This document shows, piece by piece, positions 34,025-46,133 of a DNA stretch of 64,000 nt. Under the pieces are notes generated by a model. That model worked only from the letters and a program-made list of their open reading frames with translations. It did no database searches and was not told the origin of the DNA. This stretch comes from Cladobotryum mycophilum (taxonomy: Eukaryota > Ascomycota > Sordariomycetes > Hypocreales > Hypocreaceae), in the NCBI GenBank assembly GCA_036429605.1, contig CM071589.1, forward strand, positions 5,580,001-5,644,000, in the 5' to 3' direction. Position 1 is the first letter of the stretch, and the number at the start of each line of letters is the position of its first letter. The position numbers and the translations under genes are program-made.

Positions 34025-34505
34025 ATGAATCGATGGAGGCAGGTTCTCAATCTGATGATGGCAATGGTTAAAAGGAGGATGGCAGGGAAAAGTCATGTAT
34101 GATACCGGGAGCATGTAATGTCGTCCTTTGGCATGGTGGGGAAATGCTCTCGTGCTACGACTCAGGTGCGGATGCAAGAGTGCTCTGATGTTTATGAACG
34201 TCACGACAATTGGAGATGACCACTTATATAAAAACTAATTATTTGCTCAAAGTCTTTTTTTATCGCTGATATAATGATTTGCATGTTCAATATTTTTCTT
34301 CTACATTTCATGAAAAGGTATGGAATAGGGAGTTCTGCTAAACTTGAACATCCCACGCTAGACCCACAATAAAGTTCAAGAACCTGGCCGCATTGCAACT
34401 CCAACTGCACCGCTAAGCCACATTCTGGACGCCACACCTCTGAATTTCTTGAAGCAAGGCTGCCCACTTTAACTTTCGACATTCAACATTCATCATCAAA
34501 GCAAC
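34025..34505. other. Intergenic region between p24 and PRP45 genes
   Basis: This 481-base gap lies between genes on the same strand. It should hold the p24 3' region and the PRP45 promoter. Nothing else is seen. Confidence 0.4.
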
Positions 34506-36320
34506 ATGACGTCGATTGCCGCATCGCTGCAGACCTCGCTCCCCAAGCCCAAATACACGGGCGAGGAGGAAGAAGCGCCACCTCGAGCACAGCAGCGCGG
34601 CCCCCGAATCGTCGGTCCCGGCCAGTTGGACGAGACGCAAATCGTCCTCAAGCGAAGCGGCCCTCCTCCCTACGGTCAGCGAGCGGGATGGCGACCACGT
34701 TCGCAAGAGGATTTCGGCGATGGAGGCGCGTTTCCCGAGATCCCCATTGCCCAGTATCCCCTTGATATGGGCAAGAAGGGAGCGACAGCGAGTAATGCCC
34801 TGGCGCTTCAGGTCGATGCCGAGGGAAAAGTCAAATACGACGCGATCGCAAGACAAGGCCATGGCGAAGGACGGATAATTCACACATCTTTCAAGGATCT
34901 TATCCCTCTGAGGCAACGTGCTGATGCTGGAGAGATTGATTTGTCGCGTCCGGACAAGGAAACCGTCGAGGCCACCGCCGAGAGGACGAAGAACGCGTTG
35001 GCAGCGCTTGTCAGTGGAGCGGTCGCAGCACAGAAGCCGAAGAATGTCAATGTAGGGCAGCGGAAGGACCCTACGTTTGTGCGATATACGCCGGCGAATC
35101 AGATGGGAGACAATTCGAAGAAGCAGGACCGTATCATGAAGATTGTCGAACGTCAACGAGACCCTATGGAGCCCCCGAAATTCAAACACAAGAAAATTCC
35201 TCGCGGCCCACCATCGCCACCTCCCCCAGTCATGCACTCGCCCCCACGAAAACTTACCGCCGAAGATCAAGAGATGTGGAGGATACCGCCTCCGGTTTCA
35301 AACTGGAAAAATCCCAAGGGTTTCACAGTGCCGTTGGATAAGCGTTTGGCTGCGGATGGAAGAGGTCTTCAAGATATTACGATTAATGACAAGCATGCCC
35401 AATTTGCCGAGGCTGTGAAGATGGCAGAGCGACATGCCCGTGAAGAGGTTCAGCAGAGAGCATTGATGCAGCAAAGACTAGCGGAGAAAGAAAAGGCCCA
35501 GAAGGAAGATAATCTGCGGGCCTTGGCTCAAAAGGCAAGGGATGATCGTGCTGCTGCGGGCCGTCGTGGTCGAGGAGATTCTAGGGACTCGAGGGATTCA
35601 CGAGAATCGGAATCAAGGTCCCGATCACGTTCAAGATACAGCGATTCAGATTCCGGGGCCTCTGATAGTGAAGATTCTGAGATTCGAGAGCGTGAAAAGG
35701 CTCGAAAAGAAAAATGAAGGATGAAGAGAGGAAACTGCGACAGAACCGAATGGGAGCTGAGCGACGCATACAAGTCATGGCACGGGAGCAAAATCGAGAT
35801 ATATCAGAAAAGATCGCACTCGGACTTGCCAAGCCAACACAGTCAAAAGAGACGATGTATGACTCGAGGTTATTTAACCAGACTAGTGGTTTTGACAGCG
35901 GAATCAACGAGGACAACCCATACGACAAGCCCCTGTTTGCAGCTCAGGATGCCATTAGCAGTATCTACAGACCGCGAGCAAACATGGATGATGAGGATGC
36001 AGAGGCCGGTGACAAGGAAATGACCAAGATTCAGAAATCCAGTCGATTTGGAGAAGCCCTGGGCAAGGGGACGTTTAAGGGAGCCAGTGAAGTCGAGGTC
36101 AGTTGATGTTTCCCCATTTCAGTTTGGATAAATGCTAATGAGTTGGTTACAGGCGCGTGAGGGACCTGTACAATTTGAAAAGGACAAGGCAGATCCATTC
36201 AATGTAGACAAGTTTTTGTCCGAAGTGGATCAAAACTCATCCTCCAAGCGAGGCTACGGCCTACAAGATGAGGAGCGGAAGTCTAAGAAGGCGAGAGTAG
36301 ACGAAGAAGACGATGATTGA
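34506..36320 (+). CDS. prp45: Pre-mRNA-processing protein 45 (SKIP/SNW domain; frameshift at 35710-35714)
   Basis: A homologue of SKIP/Prp45, a structural component of the activated spliceosome and the NineTeen-related complex. Conserved pieces include IPIAQYPLDMGKK, the SNW core with FVRYTPANQ, KIPRGPPSPPPPV and the signature PPPVSNWKNPKG, then IPLDKR-like TVPLDKRLAADGRG. A long helical Lys/Glu/Arg region and an RS/SD-rich stretch follow, and the C-terminus carries EDNPYDKPLF and SRFGEALGKG. The frame stops at 35715-35717 right after EKARKEK. The next frame continues the homologue without a gap if one A is added to the run of five at 35710-35714. A 55-nt intron (36098-36152) precedes the last exon. 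Corrected length is about 586 residues. Confidence 0.9.
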
Positions 36321-38052
36321 AGAGCATAGGTGTATTTCTACAGAAGAATCGCAACATGTGGTGAATCGAGCGACATTATGAATTTTACTTTGAGCTTCTG
36401 CTTTACTACTGGCATGAGGGGGGTATTGGGTGGGTTTGAATATGATGAAAGGAGCAATTCGTGACTCTGGGAAGGTTTATAGATGATTTGAAGCAAATAA
36501 TATGGGTCATGGCTTGAATCTCGGATGATTGTTTATGAATGAGAGATATCCAGTGTTGAGCTGCAGACAGTGCTGCGGAACATGACCACTACAATATTTG
36601 GCTGTTGATCACTCGGGGCCCATTCCTAGAGTAGCTCCGCCAAGTGAGGAAACGGCGGAGGTGACTGGAAACAAAGCGGAGGATGCAGAGGGTAAGCCGG
36701 AGGGGGTGCGGATATAGAGATTGAGGAGGTGTGGTTAAACGTTGAATGTGTGGAGGATTGGTGACGACAGGTTTGAGTGATTACCATTTGCGTTGTTTGC
36801 GGTACGAAAAAAAGGTTTGTGTTGTGAAATGAAGGTTAAAGTGGAATACGAGAATGGAAGGGCATGAAGAGTGGTGGTCACCATGGCAGTGAGGCTGTGG
36901 TGAGAGAATGGTGACGCAGGGACTTTGAGGGTGTCAGCATAACAGTGAGATACAGGGCCAATATCACATCTCAACATGTTCATGGTTATCTTGACAGAAA
37001 ATAATTTCTGAATTAAATTGAAAATAATTGCATTGACGGCATTGGGTTTATTGATTAAATAAATCAATGATATTTTCTATACATGCGATTGATATGGATT
37101 GTCTGGGTGACTCGACCGTCACGACAGTAAGACGCATGCATCAGAACCTTTAATAGACCATTCCCCGTCATGGAACAAGATGTACTCGCCCGAGTCTGGA
37201 CTACTAAAGTTGAGATAAATAAGCAAACCGAAATCTTCAAAAACGATGAATCAATGCATCTCTCGGTTCATTCAGTTCGCAATCCATTGCATCACAATCG
37301 CATGCTTTGTCCAGACAACCGCCCATCCCGCTTATCAACAGCCCACTCACACCACTTCGTATCGCCAGGATCACCAATGGCAGCCCCATCCTCTGCACAC
37401 TCACACACACTCACACAAACTCACTCACAGCAAGTCTTCCCATTCTCCATACTTGATACGACTCAAGTGCTGTGACCCAACCCATCCCTGCATACTCAGC
37501 GTCTATCAATAGCACCTGCACTTGCACCCCCGTTTCGAGTCAACTGTTCCAAACCAATCGATCTTCAGGGGGTTGTCGCAGAGACTCCGCCACTCGGCGG
37601 CAGTAGTTTGAAGCTTGATCGGGTCATGTTTGAAGTGATGCAAATGGATTATCTACCTGTACCTATGGATGGATGGGTATTGGCATTTTTTTCGTATAGA
37701 TAGAGAGCGACATGACGCGTCTTTTTACAGTAGTCTTACCCAATGCATTGGACTTCTTCTTCTTCTTCTTCTCCCATTTTATCTTACATCTTTATTTATT
37801 TATTTTCTTGTTCAAGTGCTCAAACTAAGTGGTTCAGTTGTGCATTGAAGCGTTAAACCTGCTTTGTTACTTGGTTGTGCCGTTCCATCCGAGGGAGCAT
37901 TCACATCCCGTTTGACCAACAAACGAATTCACCCGAGAAACAACCCATCACTCCTTCGCCGTGGAATTTCACCATTCCATACTTTAACTCGCTAAGAAAA
38001 CAATTTTCTCTCTTTGAACATATTCTCAACACAAAAAAAATTGTAATTCAAA
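36321..38052. other. Intergenic region, 1.7 kb, before the GH16 gene
   Basis: No gene is supported. Low-complexity pieces include CACTCACA-type repeats at about 37398-37432 and a CTT run at about 37755-37775, typical of fungal promoters. The AT-rich stretch at about 37000-37080 may be a 3' flank of PRP45. Confidence 0.45.
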
Positions 38053-39412
38053 ATGTTTCGCGAAGACGCAAAGCCAGACGATGTTCCGCCCAGATACGAA
38101 GAGGTAGTCCTCTCACGATACGGCGACAACAACGCAAACAACACAGGTCCCAGCGGATCTCGGTGGAATCCCAGAAACTGGGGCAAGAAAATATGGGCGA
38201 TTGTGGTGGCCGTTGCGGTCATAATCATTATTATTATTGTCGTTGTGGCCGTGACCTCAAGCAGGAAGAAGCATTATCCTGATTACTCTCAGGTTAATTA
38301 CAATCTTGTCGAGACATGTAAGTTGTCACACTGCATTTACGCTTGAAGGAGATTATTTCTAACAGGTATATAGACGAAGGAGAGGGCTTCTTTGACAAGT
38401 TTAATTATTTCACTGGATATGACCCTGGTATGTATATCATTACTCGCCCAGTTCACTGTGGCAGACTCAACTAACATGTATCAGCCGGTGGTTTTGTCCA
38501 TTATGTCCCAGAGGCTCAAGCCAAGCAACTCGTAAGCACCCCCATCAAGATCAATCTCACTTTTCCCACCACTAATTCTCCCCAGAACCTCACATATGCC
38601 TCCCAAAACTCCGCCATCCTCAGGGTAGACACCTCCGTCGGCCCAGGCAGCAACCCCGACGCCTCCACGGGCCGCTTCTCCGTCCGCATAGAGTCCAAGA
38701 GCACCTACAACAACGGCCTCTTCATCTTCGACGTCCTCCACACCCCCTTTGGTTGTGGTGCTTGGCCCGCCCTCTGGCTCACGGATCGCTTTCACTGGCC
38801 TGAGCATGGGGAGATTGACATCATGGAGGCTACCAACCAGGCCTCTGACGGTAATCAGATGACGCTGCACACTACTGGTGGGTGCGCCATGGATGTGAAG
38901 CGCAAGCAGACGGATAAGGGGCTACAGGATGATTGCAACCATGAAAAGAATGGTAACGCAGGTTGCGGCGTCAAGGCGCAGGACAACACCTTTGGTACAC
39001 AGTACAACACTGCTGGTGGAGGCATCATGGCCATGGAATGGCGAGACGCTGGTATTCGAATGTGGCAATTTGCGCGCAATGCCATCCCCTCAGATATCAC
39101 AAGCCAGAAGCCTGATCCCACTACATGGGGCACAGCAGCCGCTGATTTCCCCAGCACGGATTGCAATATCGGGAATCATTTCAGGAACAACTCCATTGTT
39201 CTGAATATTGATCTATGTGGAGATTTGGTGTACGGCGTTTGGGGCAATTCTGGCTGTAAGTTTCACCCCTATGCTTGAATAGTAGTGAGAATACGAATAC
39301 TAACTCTGGAACAGGCTCTAGCAACTGCACTGATCTCGTGGCTAACCATCCCGAGGCATTCACAAATGCTTACTGGGAGGTTGGCAAGTTCCAGGTCTTC
39401 CAAGCATCTTAA
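38053..39412 (+). CDS. Membrane-anchored GH16 endo-1,3(4)-beta-glucanase
   Basis: A glycoside hydrolase family 16 enzyme that should act on beta-glucans at the cell wall. Five exons, 38053-38317, 38374-38427, 38485-38531, 38586-39255 and 39315-39412, give 377 residues. There is no cleavable signal. Instead a cytosolic, Pro/Tyr-containing N-terminus (DVPPRYEEVVLSRYG) is followed by a strong membrane segment at about residues 48-68 (IWAIVVAVAVIIIIIIVVV) and the catalytic domain, so it is a type II protein. The GH16 active site is EHGEIDIMEATN, with nucleophile and acid/base Glu in E-I-D-I-M-E. FGCGAWPALWL and the Cys-rich C-terminal half are also typical of the fungal group. Two internal exons are very short (54 and 47 nt), but all phases agree. 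Confidence 0.9.
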
Positions 39413-39872
39413 ACCACGATACACCATGCAAACAAATACCATACATCCCATTTTCAGGAAAAGGGGGTAAAGGGAAAAGAATGAATAATGAACTTTCAGG
39501 AGCATGGCGTTCGGATATATCAGGCTAGACATTTCATCATAGCGGTGCGGTTAAGACTTAAATAAGGACACGGCGTAACGGATTTCACATCAACTCGGAT
39601 GCCCTTTCATATATCTCTAGTGATGTACATGAAACTGCCCTTCTAGCAGCCCCTGGGGGTACTACACATGTGTATAGACATGCCGTCTTCCCCTCATTTC
39701 ATTTTTTCCCTCTCAAGTCCGTAAAAAGCCCAAAGTGGAGTGATGACCATCTCCCCAACGCCTACCGATGCTCTATATATCGTCCCAAACTCCCGTAAAA
39801 CACAAAGTCCTCAAAACATCATACATCCAACCCCCTCCAATTTTCGTCCTTCATAAGTAGAAATAGAAATGC
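39413..39872. other. 3' intergenic region between convergent GH16 and TIM22 genes
   Basis: This 460-base gap has no supportable frame. It presumably holds both 3' untranslated regions. Confidence 0.45.
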
Positions 39873-40549
39873 CTACTCCTCGCTAGGCTGGCGCATATAC
39901 GCATCAATCGCCGCACTAAACGCCGCAAACGCAACGCACCCACCGGCCATGGCCTGCGGTCCCGCATTCTTGGCCAGTATCCCTCCCGTCAGGCACCCAG
40001 CCGCCACGCCGTTGCCCAAATCGTTCTTGGCGCGCAGGCCCTCGATGCCGCACTCGATGCCGGAGAAGAGCGCGCCGACCTTGCCAAAGTTCTTGGCCAT
40101 GGACCAGGACCGCGTGCCCATGTCCTTGAAGCCGATTCGGAGCTGCTGGCGGAGGGGGAGGGAGGCCACAGGCGTGCCTGGGCCGTTGGCGCCGGGGATG
40201 GGGCTGCCGAAGGGGGTATCGTAGGACATCTAGACGAAGAAGAGGATTAGTATTTTGTAGTGGGGAGAAGATGGCGGGGGAGGGGAAGTCGTACAGAAGC
40301 CATGAAGAGACCAAAGAGACCGCCCATGCCAAAGCCCATGACACCAGACATGACAGACTTTCCAAAACACGATTCCATCGCTCCTTGGATCTAAAACACA
40401 AAAATTCGTCAGCTACATATCACTTTCGCATCTTTGCTGCTTCATCGCGGGGCAAAACAACTCACAGCTTTAACACTAGGATCCTGGCCACCCAAACCAG
40501 GAATGTTCGCAGCCCCGCTGCCTCCCATGAAATTTCCGAGAGAACCCAT
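39873..40549 (-). CDS. tim22: Mitochondrial import inner membrane translocase subunit TIM22
   Basis: The channel subunit of the carrier translocase, which inserts multi-pass proteins into the mitochondrial inner membrane. Three exons, 40549-40466, 40390-40295 and 40229-39873, all at phase 0, give 178 residues. The Tim17/22/23 fold is visible as glycine-rich membrane helices: GVMGFGMGGLFGLFMAS in exon 2, then KVGALFSGIECGIEGLRAK and GNGVAAGCLTGGILAKNAG in exon 3. The conserved Cys residues in ESCFGKS and IECGIE match the pair that forms the internal disulfide in Tim22. The N-terminus, MGSLGNFMGGSGAANIPG, is family-like and fixes the start. Confidence 0.93.
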
Positions 40550-41186
40550 GGTGCCCTTGTGCTTTTTTCCGCAGCGTTTGATTTCGACAATCGTCAATCG
40601 GGCAAAGGTGCTGTCGTTGTGCGTTGCAATTGTCAAAAAATGTATTGCGCGATGTCGCCCGCAGTCGCTCGCAGTCGCAAGATTGGAAATATTTCTGCCA
40701 TGACTTACCGCCTTTTTTCTTCGGGAGAAGGCGGATTGGGCGGCCCCACTGGTAGAATTTAGCGTCCGGCGGAGTAGCCCCACCAAGTCCGTTCATCTTG
40801 GTCCGGACTCCGGAGCATGAATCGCATGTGATTATCTCGAACCCCATACATTGTTCTAGATCGTTGATTTGACGCTGCCTCTGGTCTATTAAATGTATTA
40901 TGCGATTTTACCAATTTAAACGTACCATAGTATTGATATCTTTTGTGAGATTTAATAGGCGGAGAACCCTTTGTGATTAAGAACAAGTCACTAACGACCA
41001 TCAATAGCCTTATAGAGCCTTTGAACAGTTCGCAGTTATCTGTCTTGTGGTTTTGTGGCCCATCTGTCACAACAGATTCAAGCGAAGTATGTTATTAATC
41101 TCCCTAAAGAAAGTAATAGCCAGTACAGTTCAGGGGAGGAGTTTGCTTGTGTTCGGCTCCTATCCTTTACAAGACTTCGTAATCCT
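40550..41186. other. Intergenic region between TIM22 and the DUF7580 gene
   Basis: Both neighbours read leftwards, so this holds the TIM22 promoter and the 3' flank of the DUF7580 gene. The stretch from about 40860 to 41050 is AT-rich. Short frames across it are not protein-like. Confidence 0.4.
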
Positions 41187-43046
41187 CTACCTCTCCCACA
41201 GACGCAGAAAGTTCTCCAGCGGCATGACCACGTTCTCAACAACATCAGTGAGAAATCCGTGGTTCTCAAAGTCCAATTTTACGCCAATTCCACCTCTAAT
41301 GCACCACAGAATAGCGTCGGAAAGATCCAGTCCAAACTCATCTTGAACTTGCTCACTCCATTTCAATGCCGTGCATAAATCAGTCATGTCGTTTGGCTCT
41401 CCATTCAATAAATACTGGCTGCGAAAGCTTTGCGATTCGAGTGTTTGTCCGAAAGCAAGCTCGAGAAGCAATATGCCCAAACTGAGAAGACTACCCATTG
41501 CCTGCGTTGGCTGCGTGGCGCGAGCAGAAGGAAACTGTTGGATATACATTCCGCCCCTTACTGCCTCTGAGATGGCAATATCGGTCTTGTCCCATGCTCT
41601 GGTCATCCATGTAGAGATGCCTTGCAATTCCATCATTGCATATGTAATGTTTTTGGCCATTCGGAACCTGTCAGGGTTTTTGAGTCCCCCACTGATGGCT
41701 TGAGCAAGGCTCGATACCTGTGTAATGGGAAGAGTACTGGACCTCATTGACTCGGAAAAGAGCGTCACCGTTCCCCCTCCTTCAACAGAGATGCTCCCCA
41801 GCAAGGCTGACTCGGTGAAGTTCTGATAAGAGAACAAAGATCAGTTATCGGTGGGTAGGTCGGTTCATCACTGTCCGTATCGCTGTCATTAGCGAATCTC
41901 ACTGCCCTAGTTTTCTTCTTTGTAGGAGGTGATTGTGTCCTAGATTCATCAGCTAAGAGTTGTGGCTTAATGCTAGGTTATCAACATACTGTTCAACTCT
42001 TGCTGGCTGTTTTGAGAGCTTGCGGTCTCTTCGAAAGAACTGTTGGAAGAACAATTTTACGGTGCTTATTTTCTTTTCTTTCATCTTTTGACGGACCTGA
42101 CTCCCGGTCTCTGCTGCCATGTCCTTTACTCTCGGTGTTAATGCCAAGGGGTCTTGGTCGTTATCGCGACTACTCCGAACGCGTGCCACAATTCTACAGC
42201 CAACGGGCTGTGGTTGCAGAAACAGGATCTGCATATGGCTATCCTCTTCTGCCTGGTTCTCTTTCACTGCTCTCATAATGATACCACAGCTGTGTAATTC
42301 TGGACAGTCACACTGAAGTGATTGATCGAGCGCGTTGAATAGCATCTTAGCATGGGTTCGGCGGCGGGATAATTTCTTTAGCACTTTCGGAGACGACTTC
42401 ATCGTATAACTGTTCACCGAACGGTGACCAGTATTAGGCCTTGAAGGACTATGGATCTCACCTAATCGGTCATTGTAGGATTTGATGCGAGCCAAAGTCT
42501 TATCTTCGCGTATTCGGAATGTGTATTGTATTTTGCGACTTTCACGCTCCCAGTCGCTTTCATCAAGATAGCATACCTGATATCAGCAGTGACGGGATTA
42601 GGTTTCGTCGGTTATGAGAGATGAAGGTTCATAAGAGCCTGCTGGCTTTACTGAGGATCGATGTCTCTTACCTTTCCATCTTTGATGGGGAGAAATTCCA
42701 TAAGCTCCGACAGCGCCAGCCGCATGTCAGATAATGTAGTCATGTATAGATCATAATTTTCCCCTAGTTGGCGTTTAATCTGCTTGCTAAGAATCGGGTC
42801 ATGCCAGAAGTCCGCATCGAGACTATACAGAAGCTCATCCCGGGCATCATTGGGTAACGTGAGTGTGACCAGGAGAGATTGTAAATTGCGATCAAGCCGA
42901 AGATTCTCAAACCGTATTTCATTTATGAAATCGCCATAGATTTGCTCGAATGACCACCAATCATCGAGCACCTTGAATCCATTGTGCAGGTGTTGGGCAG
43001 CTTCAACGACAGCGGAGAATGTCCCAAGGAGGGCAAAAGTAGACAT
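41187..43046 (-). CDS. DUF7580-type protein (fungal accessory family)
   Basis: The C-terminal third carries the pattern of this fungal family: LLSLGILLLELAFGQ, then NDMTDLCTALKWSEQV and LDLSDAILWCI, a layout resembling a worn protein-kinase C-lobe. The N-terminal 125 residues are helical (STFALLGTFSAVVEAAQH; FENLRLDRNLQSLLVTL), like the N-terminal regions of many fungal incompatibility-type proteins. Model: 43046-42672, 42576-41990, 41939-41903 and 41822-41187, 544 residues, all phases compatible. The third and fourth junctions are weak. A competing reading joins family-like ITDLCSLI directly to ESALLGSISVEGGG if one base is missing near 41822, and the 41940-41989 intron could likewise be a frameshift. 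The function is unknown. It is head-to-head with the C2H2-ankyrin gene. Confidence 0.65.
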
Positions 43047-43432
43047 TATAGAACGAGGGTGTGTGATGGCGACATATGATGTTGTCTTTAGCTGTAAATG
43101 GAAGAAAATAAAAGTATGCCCACCCCCTACCAAAATACGTTTGGGCGTCAGGCGGCAATGGATATATGAGGCTCGTCGGCTACTTCCGCTTGGGCAGCAA
43201 TATGTAGAGGCAGGGGTATTCTCATACCCCACAAGAGTTGCTCCGGTACCAATCAAGTAATCTCTGAGGCGAACGTACAGAGAAACACATCAAAGACAAA
43301 GATTAGTCCTTCTAATCACGAGTACACGCCGTGCAAATCTGTGCATAGAATGAGCGCAGAAGACGTCCCAAACCGATCCCCAGCTGTGGCTAATCACATC
43401 ATTCATTTTTCACAAAGCTTTGCTCAGAACAA
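43047..43432. promoter_or_regulatory. Shared upstream region of DUF7580 and C2H2-ankyrin genes
   Basis: A 386-base head-to-head gap between two accessory-type genes. No gene lies inside; an extension of the DUF7580 frame to 43256 is possible but lacks family resemblance. Confidence 0.45.
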
Positions 43433-45701
43433 GTGGCCGACAAGGGATCTACTCCAGCGATGAAACGGCGGGATACGATATCATCGGTTGGATGGTCCTC
43501 ATCAGAGGCATTTCGCTCCAATCTAGATCTCATACAGTCTAAAAGTGTCAGCGACATCTCATATGATGAGCTGGATTACCAACGCCGCCGCTTTAATGTA
43601 TGGGCAGGGAATATAAATGCCTTGATAAACCCCCGAAGTCAAAGCTCCCTCGACTCCCGTCTCGCTGAGGCTCCTCTTATGACTGAGAGCGTGCTTTGGA
43701 ACCTAAAAAGTTTGAGAGATTACCTTCAAAGAGGCATGAACTCCTTCTTAAATAGTTGTTTACGATAATTAACACAGAGATTATAGCCCAGCGCATCATC
43801 AAGGGAGAGCAGCCGAATCGATCTCTCAAGGCCGGCGACGAGGAAGAAGAGATTGGAGAACAACAGCTTCGGGGAACCACGGAGCTCCATCATCTTTCTT
43901 ATGGAATCCAATCATCCATCACGCAGCTGTTCAAGATCTCTATCATAATTCGGCAACTGAAACCTCGAGGCAGAGAAGTAAAGTCGCGAGACCTCCCTCC
44001 TCTTGACCCAAGCCCCGACATAATGCACATTGGGGATAAGTTTTCCAAGTCGCGAGCTACACCTTGGCTTATGGAGAAGCTTGGCAGGGCAATCGTCGAG
44101 CGCCGTGACTTTTTTCGACAGCAAAAGGCGCGGAGAGAAAAGCAGTTAGCTACGGAAACCCAAGATCCGATTGATCAGGGGGTGAGGATGGATTAGACCA
44201 TCATCCCTTAGTTGAAGATAATGAATCATTAAAGGCGACAACTTTCCAAGGGGAAGATGAACTACTCCCCCTTAGCAGCAAGCCAGACCAGATATATGAA
44301 GAGTCAGTTGCCTCGTATGCCACTGAGACGTCTCGTGCGACATCAACTGGCGGTATGGACGACGAAGCACTCAGAGTCCCTGATCCACCATACATTTTAC
44401 CGAACGGGATGGAATTCGAGTATGGTGAACCTTTCGAGTGTCCTTACTGTCTAAATATTCAGACCGTAAAGAATCGATCTCGGTGGAAGTAAGTTCATGT
44501 ATGATTGGAATAGAAATAGCAGCTCTAATCGATATGGCATAGGTCTCATATATTCGAGGATCTACAGCCCTATATTTGCACCTTTGAGGGCTGCTCACCC
44601 ACGCTATATTCGAAGCGCCATGAATGGTTCAATCACGAACTACAGTGCCACAGGGCGCATTGGGAATGCATCATCTGCAAGTCGTTTATCTCTCAGTCGG
44701 AGAAACAACTTTCTTCCCATATGCTAAGAGAACATGGGAACGCCACTACCTCTACGCAGATACCGGTTCTTGTGGATGCAGGACGTAAACCGCAGACCTA
44801 TTTTGATGCCACTGCATGCCCTCTGTGTTCGGATTGGGCCTCTCAAGATTCTGGTACGAACAACTTGGCCCAGTTCAGGAGGCATCTAGGGAAACACCTC
44901 GAGCAGCTGGCCTTGTCAGCACTACCTAAATCTACTACTGAAGATCAAAGCAACAGTGAGGATGATGCGGCCTCTGAGGATGCGATGAGCGAGGCTGCCG
45001 AGAATGAAGAATCTACGAATGAAGAACTTACAGATGAAGACATTAAGGCTATCCAATGGCTAGAAGAAGAAGGATTCGACAGATGGGGAAATGATACCAC
45101 GGTTGGAAACCGCGGAGCATTGCATTACACTGCCGAAGAGGGCCACGAGTCAATTGTAAAATTTCTTTTAAAACGGGGCGCAGACGTTGCCAAGAGGGGC
45201 GTTGATGGTGCAACAGCTCTGCACTGGGCTGCCTACAAGAGAAATTTCTCTATTGTAAAAATGCTTCTAGCAGCAGGAGCACCGCTTGAAGCGCAGTGTT
45301 CATATGGGAATCTCTGTGATGGAACGCCACTTCACTGGACTGCCTGTAGGCATTATCCCGAGGGCATAACTCTACTACTCAAGGCAGGAGCCCAGGTAAA
45401 CGCCCGCAACACCAGAAATCACACTCCGCTTCACGTCGCCGTGGCTTCCGATTACTATGGGATGGAGAGTATAAAGGTTCTCATTCGTTACCATGCAGAT
45501 TTGGAGGCTAGAAATGACAATGATGAGACTCCCCTTCATCTCGCTGTGGAAAAAGGTAAATTTTCGAGTGTGCAGTACTTGCTAGATGCCAGAGCCGACA
45601 TCAACGCTCGGGGAAAGAGAGGAACGCCTCTGCAATTGGCGAGGAAGTTGGGACACACAGAAATAGCAGATATTTTGAATGGTAGAGGCGCTGAAGAGTA
45701 A
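43433..45701 (+). CDS. C2H2 zinc-finger and ankyrin-repeat protein (frameshift at 44178-44182)
   Basis: A fungal accessory protein with three parts. A helical N-terminal region runs to about residue 240. Three Cys/His clusters follow (FECPYCLN; YICTFEGC with HEWFNH; WECIICKSF with SSHMLREH, then CPLCSDW and HLGKHLEQL), arranged as degenerate C2H2 fingers. After an acidic linker come five to six ankyrin repeats (RGALHYTAEEGHESIVKFLL, GATALHWAAYKRN, GTPLHWTACRH, HTPLHVAVASD). Model: 43433-43709, 43778-44488 and 44543-45701. A run of five G at 44178-44182 separates two frames; one added G restores the reading and gives 715 residues. The first intron (GTTTGA donor) is weak. It is not a NACHT/NLR protein: no P-loop is seen. 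The role is unknown. Confidence 0.72.
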
Positions 45702-46133
45702 CACCGCTATAGACTGCATTTCATTAAAGTGTCAAAACGAAAATAAACGCTGCGACAGACGAAAGGGTGAAAAAGGCTATTTGGTAGCATGGATGTGCAA
45801 AGATGAAGTATAGAAAAAGAAAACTTTTCGGTGCAAGATAGGTAGACGAACACTGCTTTTCTACATCCACCAGTCTTGAAATAACAAACAGATCACGAGT
45901 CACTTGTAAAAGAGTAACATAATAATAAGACAAATTTTATTTACCAAGGCCAAGTTGCAGTTATTTCCATTCATCCATGATAACTTGCTTTCCATCCGGG
46001 CACCAAAAACACCTGAGATATGTGTAAACCCCCGATTACGATCCTGAAGTGAATAGGAGACCCCGAGACCATAACTCAAATAGACCATTCCTCTAATTGA
46101 CCAAACCAGCATGGTGAATTCCGCTCATCATCT
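45702..46133. other. 3' intergenic region between convergent genes
   Basis: This 432-base AT-rich gap lies between the C2H2-ankyrin and Myb-like genes. Nothing else is seen. Confidence 0.45.

Noticed and set aside
43433..45701. C2H2-ankyrin protein as a NACHT/NB-ARC NLR receptor
   Set aside because: No P-loop (GxxxxGKS/T) or other nucleotide-binding motif is present between the N-terminal region and the ankyrin repeats.
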